Assembly (NCBI RefSeq): GCF_025502585.1
Contig: NZ_CP106679.1
Span: forward strand, 725,001-789,000
Direction: 5' to 3'
From: Reichenbachiella agarivorans
GTDB lineage: Bacteria > Bacteroidota > Bacteroidia > Cytophagales > Cyclobacteriaceae
Length of the DNA stretch: 64,000 bases
A program made the translations under genes and the position numbers. The notes under the pieces are model-generated. The model was not told the DNA's origin and ran no database searches. It was given only the letters and a program-made list of their open reading frames with translations. Positions 35,773 to 44,170 of this stretch are shown here, one piece after another. Within the stretch, counting starts at the first letter, position 1, and each line of letters opens with the position of its first letter.

Positions 35773-36549
35773 ATGCAGGTAGTAATCTTCGCAGGCGGTT
35801 TAGGCTCACGTATCTCAGAGGAATCCCACCTCAAACCAAAGCCTATGATTGAGATCGGTGGCAAACCCATTCTCTGGCACATCATGAAAAGTTATGCACA
35901 TTATGGATTCAATGAATTCATCATTTGTCTGGGCTACAAAGGCTATGTGATCAAAGAGTACTTTATGAATTATTTCATTCACAATGCTGACATCACAGTG
36001 GACCTGTCTGACAACAGTACGACCATACACAAAGACCATTCTGAAAATTTTAAAATAACCCTGATAGACACGGGACATGACACCAAAACAGCAGGTAGAC
36101 TCAAGAGAATAGCACCATATATCAAAGAGGATCAATTCATGCTCACTTATGGAGATGGGGTCAGTGATATCAACATTCATGACTTGGTGCAATTTCACCA
36201 AAAGCATGATAAAATCGCAACCGTATCTACGATCCAGCCTGCAGGTAAATTCGGAGTGATCGAGATGGATGAAAACGGCGAAGTACATGGGTTCACAGAA
36301 AAACCTAATAGTGGTGGATCGTGGATCAATGGAGGGTTCTTTGTACTCAACAAAGAAGTATTCAAATACCTCGACGGTGACATGGACGACACCATGTGGG
36401 AAGAAGACCCCATGAAAAACTTGGTAAAAGACCAACAACTGGTTGCGTACAAACACCATGGCTTTTGGAAGTCCATGGATATTCTACGAGACAAGGTAGA
36501 GCTGGAGGCGATGTGGAAAAAAGAACCAAAATGGAAGTCATGGCAATAG
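35773..36549 (+). CDS. rfbF: Glucose-1-phosphate cytidylyltransferase
   Basis: A 258-residue nucleotidyltransferase making CDP-glucose from CTP and glucose-1-phosphate, the entry step to CDP-deoxysugars. The pyrophosphorylase signature is FAGGLGSRISEESHLKPKPM, followed by EIGGKPILWHIMKSYAHYG. YGDGVSDINI and WINGGFFVLNKEVFKYL match RfbF rather than RmlA. Its ATG abuts the flippase stop. The next three genes overlap one after another, which indicates one transcript with rfbG and the modifying enzymes. Confidence is high, because RfbF and RfbG occur together. Confidence 0.93.
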   Translation: MQVVIFAGGLGSRISEESHLKPKPMIEIGGKPILWHIMKSYAHYGFNEFIICLGYKGYVIKEYFMNYFIHNADITVDLSDNSTTIHKDHSENFKITLIDTGHDTKTAGRLKRIAPYIKEDQFMLTYGDGVSDINIHDLVQFHQKHDKIATVSTIQPAGKFGVIEMDENGEVHGFTEKPNSGGSWINGGFFVLNKEVFKYLDGDMDDTMWEEDPMKNLVKDQQLVAYKHHGFWKSMDILRDKVELEAMWKKEPKWKSWQ

Positions 36550-37274
36550 AAGGACAATACAATTCTAGAATAGATAAAGTAGATCGTGCCAAACCAAAAT
36601 TGTCCAACTCACGCTATGTTCATCTAAAATCTCTCAACCGTCTAATAAACCATGTCATTGACAAGTATATAAAGACTGGAACTAAAGTCGTATTAGCCGA
36701 CTTTGGTTGTGGAGAACTCCCATACCACCATATACTCTCGCCCTATTGTCAAGAATACTTGGCCATTGACATCCCTGGCAACCCAAAAGCCAACAGAATA
36801 GTAGACCTTGATACCAACAAGTGCAACATTGACGAAGCTAGCTGCGATATCGTATGGTCCATACAGGTATTAGAACATGTCAGCGATTATAACAAATATC
36901 TGCTGGAGGCTCATCGCATGTTAAAAAACGAAGGACATATCATTGCCTCTACCCATGGTCAGTGGAAGTATCACCCTGACCCAATTGATTATTGGCGATG
37001 GACTTCTGCAGGTCTAAAAAAAACATTTGAAAACAACGGATTTGAAATCGTAGAATTCAAAGGCTCATTGAGCTTCTTGACCACTACCATTCATTTGTGG
37101 CAAGATGCTGTTTTATTATCCTTCCCTTTTGCCAAAGTATGGAAGACGCCATTTTGCATATTCGCACAAATGATCATGGTATGTACCGAACGTTTTTCTA
37201 AGTGGTCTAAAACATTAGACGCGCACAGAAATCTGGATTCTGACGTTTATTTTGTAATCGCTCGTAAAAAATGA
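36540..37274 (+). CDS. Class I SAM-dependent methyltransferase
   Basis: A 244-residue methyltransferase. The SAM-binding motif I is LADFGCGELPYHHIL, and IVWSIQVLEHVSDYNKYLLEAHRMLKNEGHIIAS is motif II/III of Methyltransf_11/25. The PDPIDYWRWTSAGLKKTFENNGFEI segment is typical of enzymes in glycan loci. The true start is at 36540 or 36531 (both ATG), overlapping rfbF by 10 or 19 bp. A longer frame from 36396 lies inside rfbF and was rejected. Its place between rfbF and rfbG suggests C- or O-methylation of the CDP-sugar, but the target is not proven. Confidence 0.82.
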   Translation: MAIEGQYNSRIDKVDRAKPKLSNSRYVHLKSLNRLINHVIDKYIKTGTKVVLADFGCGELPYHHILSPYCQEYLAIDIPGNPKANRIVDLDTNKCNIDEASCDIVWSIQVLEHVSDYNKYLLEAHRMLKNEGHIIASTHGQWKYHPDPIDYWRWTSAGLKKTFENNGFEIVEFKGSLSFLTTTIHLWQDAVLLSFPFAKVWKTPFCIFAQMIMVCTERFSKWSKTLDAHRNLDSDVYFVIARKK

Positions 37275-38338
37275 AATTACTCAACACATTCAAAGGCAAA
37301 AAAATCTTCCTTACAGGACATACAGGTTTCAAAGGCAGTTGGATGCTCGTATTGCTCCACCACCTAGGCGCACAGGTAAAAGGCTATGCACTGGAGGCAG
37401 AGCAAACCAGCCTCTATCGTCAAATTGATGGCGATCTAATGTGTGATTCAGTAATCGCTGATTTGAGGGATGCTGATCGCTTAAATACCGAAATCAAACA
37501 ATTCTCTCCAGATTTTGTGTTTCACTTTGCAGCTCAGCCTTTGGTGATTGATTCGTACAATGACCCCAAATATACTTTTGATGTCAATATCGGAGGAACT
37601 GTCAACGTGCTAGAAGCTTTCAGGAAACTTGACCATCCATGTAGCCTATTGGCCATCACCACAGACAAAGTCTACAAAAACAAGGAATCATCTATTCCCT
37701 ATCAAGAAAGTGACGAGCTGGGAGGTCATGATCCCTATAGTGCCAGCAAAGCAGCCATGGAAATCGTGTTACAATCCTACATCAATAGCTTTGGTCTCAA
37801 TGGTCAAAATCAGAAAACCTCTGTGATTGGCAGAGCTGGCAATGTGATTGGTGGGGGGGATTGGGCCACCAACCGAATTGTTCCAGACATAGCTAGGTCT
37901 CTGCTCAAAAACGAGACCTTGGTTCTCAGAAATCCTCATGCGATTCGACCATGGCAACATGTATTGGATGCATTGATGGGCTACTTATTAGCTATCGCTC
38001 AATCTCACATCAGCGAAAACTACATATACAATTTTGGCCCAGATACAGAGGAAAAAATCAATGTAGAAGACCTTACCAAAATAGCCATGAAAGTCACGGG
38101 AAGAGGAAATTATACCATTGATCAAAATCTAACAGCACTTAAAGAAACGGGGCAGCTATTGCTAGACAGCAACAGAGCCAAAAAAGAACTTGGCTGGCGA
38201 CCCGTTTGGAACGGGCAAGAGGCCATCAGTCAAGCTATGAATTGGTATTTGCGTTATGAGGGTGGTGAAGAACCTCTCCATATTTGTCAAACCAATATCT
38301 CTAACTATTTGGAATCTGCAAAAAACCAATATGTCTAA
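37271..38338 (+). CDS. rfbG: CDP-glucose 4,6-dehydratase
   Basis: A 355-residue SDR enzyme that converts CDP-glucose to CDP-4-keto-6-deoxyglucose. The N-terminal Rossmann motif GHTGFKGSWMLVLLHHLGA is characteristic of RfbG. Other marks are FHFAAQPLVIDSY, the TTDKVYKNKE active-site segment, the PYSASK Y-x3-K motif and NVIGGGDWATNRIVPDIA. The gene overlaps the methyltransferase by 4 bp (ATGA). The product is the branch point for several 6-deoxysugars; RfbH (3-dehydratase) is not present in this cluster. High confidence. Confidence 0.94.
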   Translation: MKLLNTFKGKKIFLTGHTGFKGSWMLVLLHHLGAQVKGYALEAEQTSLYRQIDGDLMCDSVIADLRDADRLNTEIKQFSPDFVFHFAAQPLVIDSYNDPKYTFDVNIGGTVNVLEAFRKLDHPCSLLAITTDKVYKNKESSIPYQESDELGGHDPYSASKAAMEIVLQSYINSFGLNGQNQKTSVIGRAGNVIGGGDWATNRIVPDIARSLLKNETLVLRNPHAIRPWQHVLDALMGYLLAIAQSHISENYIYNFGPDTEEKINVEDLTKIAMKVTGRGNYTIDQNLTALKETGQLLLDSNRAKKELGWRPVWNGQEAISQAMNWYLRYEGGEEPLHICQTNISNYLESAKNQYV

Positions 38339-39212
38339 AATAGCAATCATTGGCTCCTCTTCCTTTCTAGCCAAGTCTTTGGTCAAATGCCTTACAAATC
38401 GTGATCACAAGCTATATGGCCGTCAAGAAGCTTCGTGCTATAGTTTCCCTAGCATCAGTTTCTTATCTGGATTTGACATACAGCAGATTTTATCCAGTGA
38501 AGTCATCTATTATTGTGCGGGTCAAGGTATTCAACCCAAAAACTCAGACGACGTATCTCTGATCTATGAGCTCAATACTTTTGAACCCATTCGTTTGATC
38601 AACGCTCTCATTGGACTCGGTTATACAGGAAAAATAGTGACCTTTGGTTCCTATTTCGAGTTTGGCAATTCTCAGAATAATGTCCCCTTTGATGAAAACC
38701 TATTCATTAATAATACCAATCCAAAACCCAACAACTACTGTATCTCCAAATCTTTGTTGACCACCTTCGTTGACACGCAAATAGCAAACGGTCATCAACA
38801 ACTACTTCATTTTGTACTACCCAACATCTACGGTGCAGGAGAAAACAAACACCGTTTGTTTCCCTACATAGTCGATTGTATAGCCCACCAACAGCACATG
38901 ACATTCAGTGCTGGTACACAGACACGACAGTTTGTACATGTCGATGATGTAGCAGAGATCGTGACCGACAGGCAAATACAATCCCACTCAGGCATTTACC
39001 ATCTTGGTGGGACGACCCAAACACTAAAGGAAGTAATTTCTGAAGCCATCCATGCATTGACACATGGGGCATTTGAGGATTTTGAATTCACAAACATGGA
39101 AAGAAGAGACACTAGCATGCAATACCTCGCTATGGATGACACCAAAGCCCGGACTGATCTGGGTTGGAATCCCAACCGAGAGATTAAAAATGAAATCTTG
39201 AAATACAAATGA
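38331..39212 (+). CDS. NAD-dependent epimerase/reductase of the CDP-sugar path
   Basis: A 293-residue SDR protein from ATG 38331, overlapping rfbG by 8 bp; the frame from 38256 lies inside rfbG. The N-terminus is IAIIGSSSFLAKSLV, a less classical GxxxFxA Rossmann start. The tyrosine-lysine pair is likely in NNYCISKSLL. IYHLGGTTQTLKEVI and FVHVDDVAEIV fit sugar reductases such as RfbJ/RmlD-like enzymes. It probably reduces or epimerises C4 of the CDP-4-keto sugar. The exact product is unknown. Confidence 0.8.
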   Translation: MSKIAIIGSSSFLAKSLVKCLTNRDHKLYGRQEASCYSFPSISFLSGFDIQQILSSEVIYYCAGQGIQPKNSDDVSLIYELNTFEPIRLINALIGLGYTGKIVTFGSYFEFGNSQNNVPFDENLFINNTNPKPNNYCISKSLLTTFVDTQIANGHQQLLHFVLPNIYGAGENKHRLFPYIVDCIAHQQHMTFSAGTQTRQFVHVDDVAEIVTDRQIQSHSGIYHLGGTTQTLKEVISEAIHALTHGAFEDFEFTNMERRDTSMQYLAMDDTKARTDLGWNPNREIKNEILKYK

Positions 39213-39718
39213 AAATTCTGAAAGAATTGCCGGGTGGCATTTTACTGATAGAGTCGCCACGCTTTCAAGACGAAAGAGGTGGATTCATGAAGTTGTTTAA
39301 CCATGACACTCCATTACACAAATACGCGATCGCACAGGTCAATTATGTTCAAAATCGCGAATCGGGAATACTAAGAGGACTCCATTTTCAAAAAGGAGGG
39401 TTTGCAGAATCCAAGTTCTTTAGAGTACTCACTGGTCAAATCAATTTGGTCTACTTGGACGTCAATCCTGAGAGTACAACTTATCAACTTTCTGGTTCAT
39501 ATATTCTAGATCAAGCACAGCTGGGATTATTAATACCTGAAGGGTTTGCTACTGGATATGAGGTACTGACTCCCCATACAGATGTCCTCTATTATTCCAA
39601 CAAGGATTATCATCCAGAAGCAGAAGGTGGTGTCAACTGGCAGCACCCATTGGTTGTCAATCATTGGAAAACCAATATGCCCATCGTATCAGAAAAAGAC
39701 AAAAACTGGCCCCTATGA
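39209..39718 (+). CDS. RmlC-like sugar 3,5-epimerase (CDP-sugar type inferred)
   Basis: A 169-residue cupin of the dTDP-4-dehydrorhamnose 3,5-epimerase family, overlapping the previous gene by 4 bp (ATGA). Catalytic histidine is in LRGLHFQ, and the aspartate is in SEKDKNW near the C-terminus. Unlike typical RmlC (GFAHGF), it has GFATGY, so a conserved histidine is replaced by threonine; the usual WxDP near 148 reads WQHP. This, plus the CDP context (rfbF, rfbG), suggests a 3- or 5-epimerase of a CDP-4-keto-6-deoxysugar rather than a rhamnose enzyme. The substrate is inferred. Confidence 0.78.
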   Translation: MKILKELPGGILLIESPRFQDERGGFMKLFNHDTPLHKYAIAQVNYVQNRESGILRGLHFQKGGFAESKFFRVLTGQINLVYLDVNPESTTYQLSGSYILDQAQLGLLIPEGFATGYEVLTPHTDVLYYSNKDYHPEAEGGVNWQHPLVVNHWKTNMPIVSEKDKNWPL

Positions 39719-40647
39719 ATCGCATAATAGACATCCTCATTCCCACTTACAACCGATGTGAGTTTTTGGCTAAAAACATCCAATTACTTGTCCAACAGAT
39801 ATCAGAAGCCAACCTACAAGACCAAGTAGCCATCTGTGTTTCTGACAATTGCTCTAGTGACCATACACAAGCGACAGTCCAAGAACTCATCCAAGCAAAT
39901 CCCACGATCAGTATCTACTACCATAGACAAAATACCAACATAGGTTTAGAACCCAATGTAGTAGACCTAATGGGACGGGCAGTGAGTCCATACGTGATGT
40001 GGATTGGTGATGATGATTACATAGCTGATGGCTATTTGGCCTACTGTGTAGCACAGATTCAAGAACAAAACATAGGATGCATTATTCCAGGCTTAAAAAA
40101 TTTGAATGCAGATGGCACAGTGGTCGATGCTAGAAATGAATCCTTTGCATCCAAGACATATGAGCCAGGCTATGAGACAATGTGGGCCATTTCTCATTTG
40201 GCTCACCAAATGTCTGGAATACTCTTGACTAGAGATAGTCTTTTAGAAAGCTACCTAGACAAACCAGCCTATCGCAATCCATATTTGTTCATATTTTGGA
40301 CAGCTGACTGCTTGTTTCGTTTGGGCGGTATTTACGCTCCCATATACAAAACGGGCATTACTACTTTCAATGCGAAAGATTGGGGATACAACCAAGTGGG
40401 ACTTTTGGATGAGGTTTTCAAATCATACTACTATTTCGAAAGCAAAGTGAGTCCCATACAACTCAGAGAGCTCCTCCTTCGCTTTTCAAAAATGCACTCG
40501 TATCGTTATAACATCAGAAAGTACGAACCTTTGAAATTGCTAAAGAAGTATAAAATCCTATGCTCCACCCTCCCAATACAGTTGCGGGGGTTTAATTATC
40601 ATTTAGCCTTGCATTTAATCAAAGACTATGCTAAGAGTTGGCTATAA
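39715..40647 (+). CDS. Glycosyltransferase family 2
   Basis: A 310-residue GT-A-fold glycosyltransferase from ATG 39715, overlapping the epimerase by 4 bp; a frame from 39664 is inside the preceding gene. The nucleotide-binding start is IDILIPTYNRCEFLAKNIQ, with the acidic VSDNCSSD and the metal-binding WIGDDDYIADGY pattern. It lacks membrane segments. It probably adds the CDP-derived sugar made by the upstream genes, since the whole cluster is translationally coupled. It is followed by the non-coding repeat island. Confidence 0.86.
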   Translation: MNRIIDILIPTYNRCEFLAKNIQLLVQQISEANLQDQVAICVSDNCSSDHTQATVQELIQANPTISIYYHRQNTNIGLEPNVVDLMGRAVSPYVMWIGDDDYIADGYLAYCVAQIQEQNIGCIIPGLKNLNADGTVVDARNESFASKTYEPGYETMWAISHLAHQMSGILLTRDSLLESYLDKPAYRNPYLFIFWTADCLFRLGGIYAPIYKTGITTFNAKDWGYNQVGLLDEVFKSYYYFESKVSPIQLRELLLRFSKMHSYRYNIRKYEPLKLLKKYKILCSTLPIQLRGFNYHLALHLIKDYAKSWL

Positions 40648-41030
40648 CTGCTACCAATAACATGTGCAAAATAGTTTCAGAACGTCTCCATTCAGCTCCT
40701 GTGGAGTGTAAACTCAGGCTATTAATACACATCAATTACACAAAACATACTTGAAAATTTTCATTTCTCCTCATCCTTTCTTAGTTTAGAAATAGCAGAC
40801 CATTGAGACTAACCCCCTATTAAAACCAACTATACGATGAAATGCCAACCCCAACCCACCCCTCTGACAGACTGCTCGTCTGTACAGTCAAATATCAAAA
40901 ATACAGTATGCCATCTCTCCCTTAGAAAAGGGATAAATGCGACCCCAATATTATTCATTACTGGCTAGCAATCACGCTACACCCTAGGCAAATAGCAAAA
41001 CACTGTAGAGAAACAACACAACACCCGCTA
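40648..41030. other. Intergenic region before the 21-bp repeat array
   Basis: 383 bp without a supported gene. It contains the small hairpin ACAGAC-TGCTC-GTCTGT at 40867-40883. The stop-to-start gap of the locus here is about 640 bp, the longest in the window. Confidence 0.6.
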
Positions 41031-41056
41031 GAAATGGCTCGTCACCGTTGATGAAT
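41031..41056 (-). repeat. Inverted unit flanking the 21-bp repeat array
   Basis: AAATGGCTC (41032-41040) is the exact reverse complement of GAGCCATTT at 41179-41187. In all, about 18 of 26 positions complement the repeat region 41162-41187. A transcript could fold back on the array. Confidence 0.6.
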
Positions 41057-41245
41057 GATTTTTTGGAGGGGAAATATGATTTTCTCGTGGTACTGAGTCA
41101 TTTCCTTAGGGTGCTAAGCCATATGATAGAGGGTGCGAATGATTCCTTTATGGTGACGAACCATTTCTTCATGGTACTGAGCCATTTTATCACCGTCCTC
41201 TGTCATTTCCCCACAGTACTCAATAGTCCTATCATGGGATATGCT
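41057..41245 (+). repeat. Array of about nine imperfect 21-bp tandem repeats
   Basis: Units start at 41057, 41078, 41099, 41120, 41141, 41162, 41183, 41204 and 41225. The best-conserved ones (41099, 41162, 41204) share CATTTC at the 5' end and a GTxCT core. The first and last are degenerate. No unique spacers occur, so it is not a CRISPR. The 21-bp period keeps one frame open (66 codons, 41048-41248; a HFxxVLS heptapeptide pattern). The array ends 43 bp before the gene at 41289. Confidence 0.85.
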
Positions 41246-41288
41246 TAATTAATTATCAAATATATTTTTTCACCTAAAACAATCTAAC

Positions 41289-41942
41289 ATGAACAATCAA
41301 ACAATTGATGCGCAACTGCTACAAGCAGAAGTAGCCATTCACAACGCTACTACCAACGATGCTGTCAAAAGTGCAATGGCGCTATACGGCTATGACACTA
41401 CGAAAGTAGCGGAGAATCAAGCTTTGCTTGATCAAGGAAAAACACTCCACACCAAGCAAAAGAAAGAGTATGGTGAACAGTATTCGGCCACCGATGCACT
41501 TTCCAAATCAATGAAAACAGCAGACAAATGGTACATAAAGCATGTCAAAATTGCGAGGATAGCACTCAAAAACGAGCGTGGGATCTGGCAATCACTCCAA
41601 ATCAATGGAAGACGCAAAAAAAGTCAGTCAGGCTGGGTCAGTCAAGCCACGGTATTTTACCTGAATGCGTTGAGCAACCCTGATGTCCTCACGGCTATGA
41701 ACCAATTCGGGGTGAGCCAAGAGGTACTAGCGAGCACACAATTACTGGTGCAAGATGTCGCCAACAAGCTGTCTATTCAACTCAAAGAAACGGGAGAAGC
41801 CCAAGACGCCACCATCAAAAGGGATGAAGCACTAGACCTACTGATGGATTGGATGAGTGATTTCAAAGCCATTGCCCGCATTGCTCTTGAGGATGATGCA
41901 CAATTGCTGGAGATGCTCGGTATCGTTAAAGCAGCAGCCTAA
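41289..41942 (+). CDS. Helical protein of unknown function next to the repeat array
   Basis: I do not recognise a named family. The 217-residue product is soluble, without leader or membrane helix, and strongly helical. It is in two parts: residues 1-95 (acidic and basic helices, MKTADKWYIKHVKIARIALKNERG) and 95-217 (QINGRRKKSQSGWVSQATVFYLNALSNPDV to DWMSDFKAIARIALEDDAQLLEMLGI). The ARIAL-(K/E)-(N/D) motif occurs twice (about 85 and 200), so the protein may contain an internal repeat of a bundle domain. It stands between two glycosyltransferase genes with its own strong terminator, suggesting an independent unit inserted in the locus. Confidence 0.8.
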   Translation: MNNQTIDAQLLQAEVAIHNATTNDAVKSAMALYGYDTTKVAENQALLDQGKTLHTKQKKEYGEQYSATDALSKSMKTADKWYIKHVKIARIALKNERGIWQSLQINGRRKKSQSGWVSQATVFYLNALSNPDVLTAMNQFGVSQEVLASTQLLVQDVANKLSIQLKETGEAQDATIKRDEALDLLMDWMSDFKAIARIALEDDAQLLEMLGIVKAAA

Positions 41943-41947
41943 TCAAC

Positions 41948-41986
41948 AAGCCCTGACAGGTTTCAAAAACCTGTCAGGGCTTTTTT
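41948..41986 (+). terminator. Strong terminator after the repeat-associated gene
   Basis: A perfect 16-bp stem (41948-41963 with 41967-41982), 3-nt loop CAA, followed by a T run. Confidence 0.95.
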
Positions 41987-42034
41987 GGTCACATGAAAGA
42001 GTTGAGATCTGCATCAATTGTGCTTAATAGGATG

Positions 42035-42244
42035 AAGGGGCGTAGCCCTGATATCTTCGTAGTATTTGTGCGATAATGAGTCTTGAGGGACGTTAGTCCT
42101 GACATCTTAGATGGAAAAGGCTAATGGGGCACACACCGTGCCGAGGCAGACATTTTTTTAGATGTCAGGGCTAGCGCCCCTTTTGTGTAGCAGACTCTTT
42201 TTATCTACGAAGATGCCAGAGCTACGCTCCTTTTCTTGTACTAT
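42035..42244. repeat. Four stem-loop units in nested inverted order
   Basis: Units a (42035-42062) and b (42085-42110) run forward; c (42158-42184) and d (42215-42244) run reverse, so a faces d and b faces c. In common orientation they share a GGGC-GTA-GCCC-T-GA-ATCT core. The stems read GGGC/GCCC in a and c, GGAC/GTCC in b and GAGC/GCTC in d, which keeps pairing by compensatory change. No gene fits in this 331-bp spacer. Confidence 0.82.
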
Positions 42245-42273
42245 CCCCCAGCTTCTCATTATCTTGCCACCTG

Positions 42274-43362
42274 ATGAATCTCATAGACAAAAACATACTA
42301 CTGATCTCCCCCGAACCTTGGGATCATATCTTTGTTTCCAAGCATCACTATGCACGGCACTTGGCGGAGCGGGGCAACCGAGTAGTGTTTGCCAACCCAC
42401 CTCAAGACAAATGGAGTGTCCACTCTACGGGCATTGACAACTTGAAAGTGCTGAATTACCCCAAATTTCTCAAAGGGTTAAGGAAACTGCCTTCTTTTGT
42501 CTCACGAAGACTGATCAAACACAAACTTCAACAAATAGAAAAGCACTGTGGGCTCACGTTTGACATCATCTGGTCCTTTGACAATTCGGTATTCTTCGAC
42601 TTTACCCTGCTAGACACCTACAACATCTCGCACATCGTCGATTTGAATCAGGATTTTGAAACCAAAAAAGCTGCTCAAACAGCCGATATTTGCTTTTATA
42701 CCACCCAACATATCGGAGACCGTCTTTTGCATTTCAACACCAACGCCCATTTCATCAATCATGGCTATAATGCCAAACCCTCATCCAATCCTAAAATCCT
42801 ACCAGGTGAACACTCCACCAAAGTGCTCTATGCAGGGAATCTCAATATGCCGTATTTGGATTGGCAACATATGCAAGATGCTATTCTCAAAAACCCAGAA
42901 GCAGACTTCATCTTTTTGGGGCCACTAGACAAAGAACAAATTAATCAGAACCCAACATGGCAATCCTTGACGGAGTTATTCCATCACGATAGAGTCTTTT
43001 TTTTGGGAAAAGTCCTGGCAGACGAACTTCCCTCATACTATGCTGCAGCAGACATCTTGACCATCTGCTACCAAGACAAACACCACGAAGATCAAGCCAA
43101 CCCTCACAAAATGATGGAGTACCTAGGTACAGGCAAAATGATCGCCGCAACCTACACAGGGACTTTTGCCCAATACAAGTCTCCAATCATTGCCATGTGT
43201 ACACAAAATGCGAGCTTTGCCGAGCAAATCCGCAAATGCATCACCCATATCAAGGAATGGAACGATCAGTCATGGCAACAAAAACGCAAAGCCATCGCCC
43301 AAGACAACAGCTACAATCGGCAAATCGAGCGCATAGAAAACAAAATTAGCAACCATGCCTGA
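42274..43362 (+). CDS. Glycosyltransferase, GT4-like
   Basis: A 362-residue GT-B-type transferase. It opens with KNILLISPEPWDHIFVSKHHYARHLAERGNRVVFANPP, and the C-terminal half shows VLYAGNLNMPYLDW, FLGKVLADELPSYYAAADILTICYQ and NPHKMMEYLGTGKMIAATYTG, the donor-binding pattern with a conserved glutamate in MMEYL. First gene after the repeat island, overlapping the next gene by 8 bp. Acceptor and donor are unknown; the position puts it in glycan assembly. Confidence 0.84.
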   Translation: MNLIDKNILLISPEPWDHIFVSKHHYARHLAERGNRVVFANPPQDKWSVHSTGIDNLKVLNYPKFLKGLRKLPSFVSRRLIKHKLQQIEKHCGLTFDIIWSFDNSVFFDFTLLDTYNISHIVDLNQDFETKKAAQTADICFYTTQHIGDRLLHFNTNAHFINHGYNAKPSSNPKILPGEHSTKVLYAGNLNMPYLDWQHMQDAILKNPEADFIFLGPLDKEQINQNPTWQSLTELFHHDRVFFLGKVLADELPSYYAAADILTICYQDKHHEDQANPHKMMEYLGTGKMIAATYTGTFAQYKSPIIAMCTQNASFAEQIRKCITHIKEWNDQSWQQKRKAIAQDNSYNRQIERIENKISNHA

Positions 43363-44170
43363 ACTCGTGTCCATCATCATGCCTGTCTACAATGCGGAGA
43401 AGTATGTCGCAGAAGCCATCGAGTCAGTATTGGCACAAAGTCATACGAACTGGGAACTGCTCGTGATCAATGACGGCAGTACAGATCGCTCTGCCGAGAT
43501 AATCCAACGCTACGACGACCCCCGCATACACTTTGTAACACAAGCAAACCAAGGTGTCAGTGCCGCTCGCAACGTAGGTCTAAAACTGATGACGGGAGAT
43601 TACTTTTGTTTTTTGGATGGAGATGATAGAATGACGACTGAGGGATTATCTAGCCGCTTAGCCGTTTTCGAAGGTGAGCCTGCGTTGAGTTTCGTTGATG
43701 GTGCTGTGACTTACTTCGATCAGTATGGCATCATCAAAAACAAAGGATATGTTCCTACATTTCATGGATTGGTCTTTGATAGATTGTTGAGACTCGACAA
43801 TTCTTGTTTCTTTGGCAATACATGGATGATAAAAAGAACCGAACTTGTATATCAATTCGACACTGACATGACTCATTCGGAAGATTTGTGGTTTTATATC
43901 CAACTAGCCAAAGGCAAATCTTATCACTGTACAAATCAAGTCATACTTGAATACAGACAATCCAATACATCCGCGATGAAAAATCTCCAAGGACTAGAAA
44001 AGGGCTATCGAGATGTAATCAAGAAAACAAGGATGATGAATTTGGCAAGTGGGTCACAGATTTTCTATCTACGATCAAGAATTTGTAGAATCATGTTCCT
44101 TTCCTACCTTTTTGATGGCAAAAAACTGGCATCAGCACTAGTATGTCCGTTTAGAATATTTACAGCATGA
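43355..44170 (+). CDS. Glycosyltransferase family 2
   Basis: A 271-residue GT-A enzyme: VSIIMPVYNAEKYVAEAIESVLAQSHTNWELLVINDGSTDRSAEI is the textbook family 2 start, and YFCFLDGDDRM supplies the DxD-like metal site. MTHSEDLWFYIQLA carries the catalytic ED motif. It overlaps both neighbours (8 bp upstream, 4 bp downstream), so it belongs to a translationally coupled run of three glycosyltransferase genes. Confidence 0.9.
   Translation: MPELVSIIMPVYNAEKYVAEAIESVLAQSHTNWELLVINDGSTDRSAEIIQRYDDPRIHFVTQANQGVSAARNVGLKLMTGDYFCFLDGDDRMTTEGLSSRLAVFEGEPALSFVDGAVTYFDQYGIIKNKGYVPTFHGLVFDRLLRLDNSCFFGNTWMIKRTELVYQFDTDMTHSEDLWFYIQLAKGKSYHCTNQVILEYRQSNTSAMKNLQGLEKGYRDVIKKTRMMNLASGSQIFYLRSRICRIMFLSYLFDGKKLASALVCPFRIFTA

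Noticed and set aside
36396-36539. Longer methyltransferase with an Arg-rich N-terminus
   Set aside because: The extension lies wholly inside rfbF and looks like an out-of-frame reading of it.
40867-40883. Hairpin ACAGAC-TGCTC-GTCTGT as a terminator for the GT2 gene
   Set aside because: Short 6-bp stem with no T run, 220 bp after the stop; kept only as a note.
41057-41245. Possible CRISPR array
   Set aside because: Units are directly adjacent, imperfect and lack spacers; no cas gene is in the window.
42162-42437. 91-residue ORF over the repeat island and the glycosyltransferase start
   Set aside because: It overlaps the stem-loop units and a well-supported gene in another frame.
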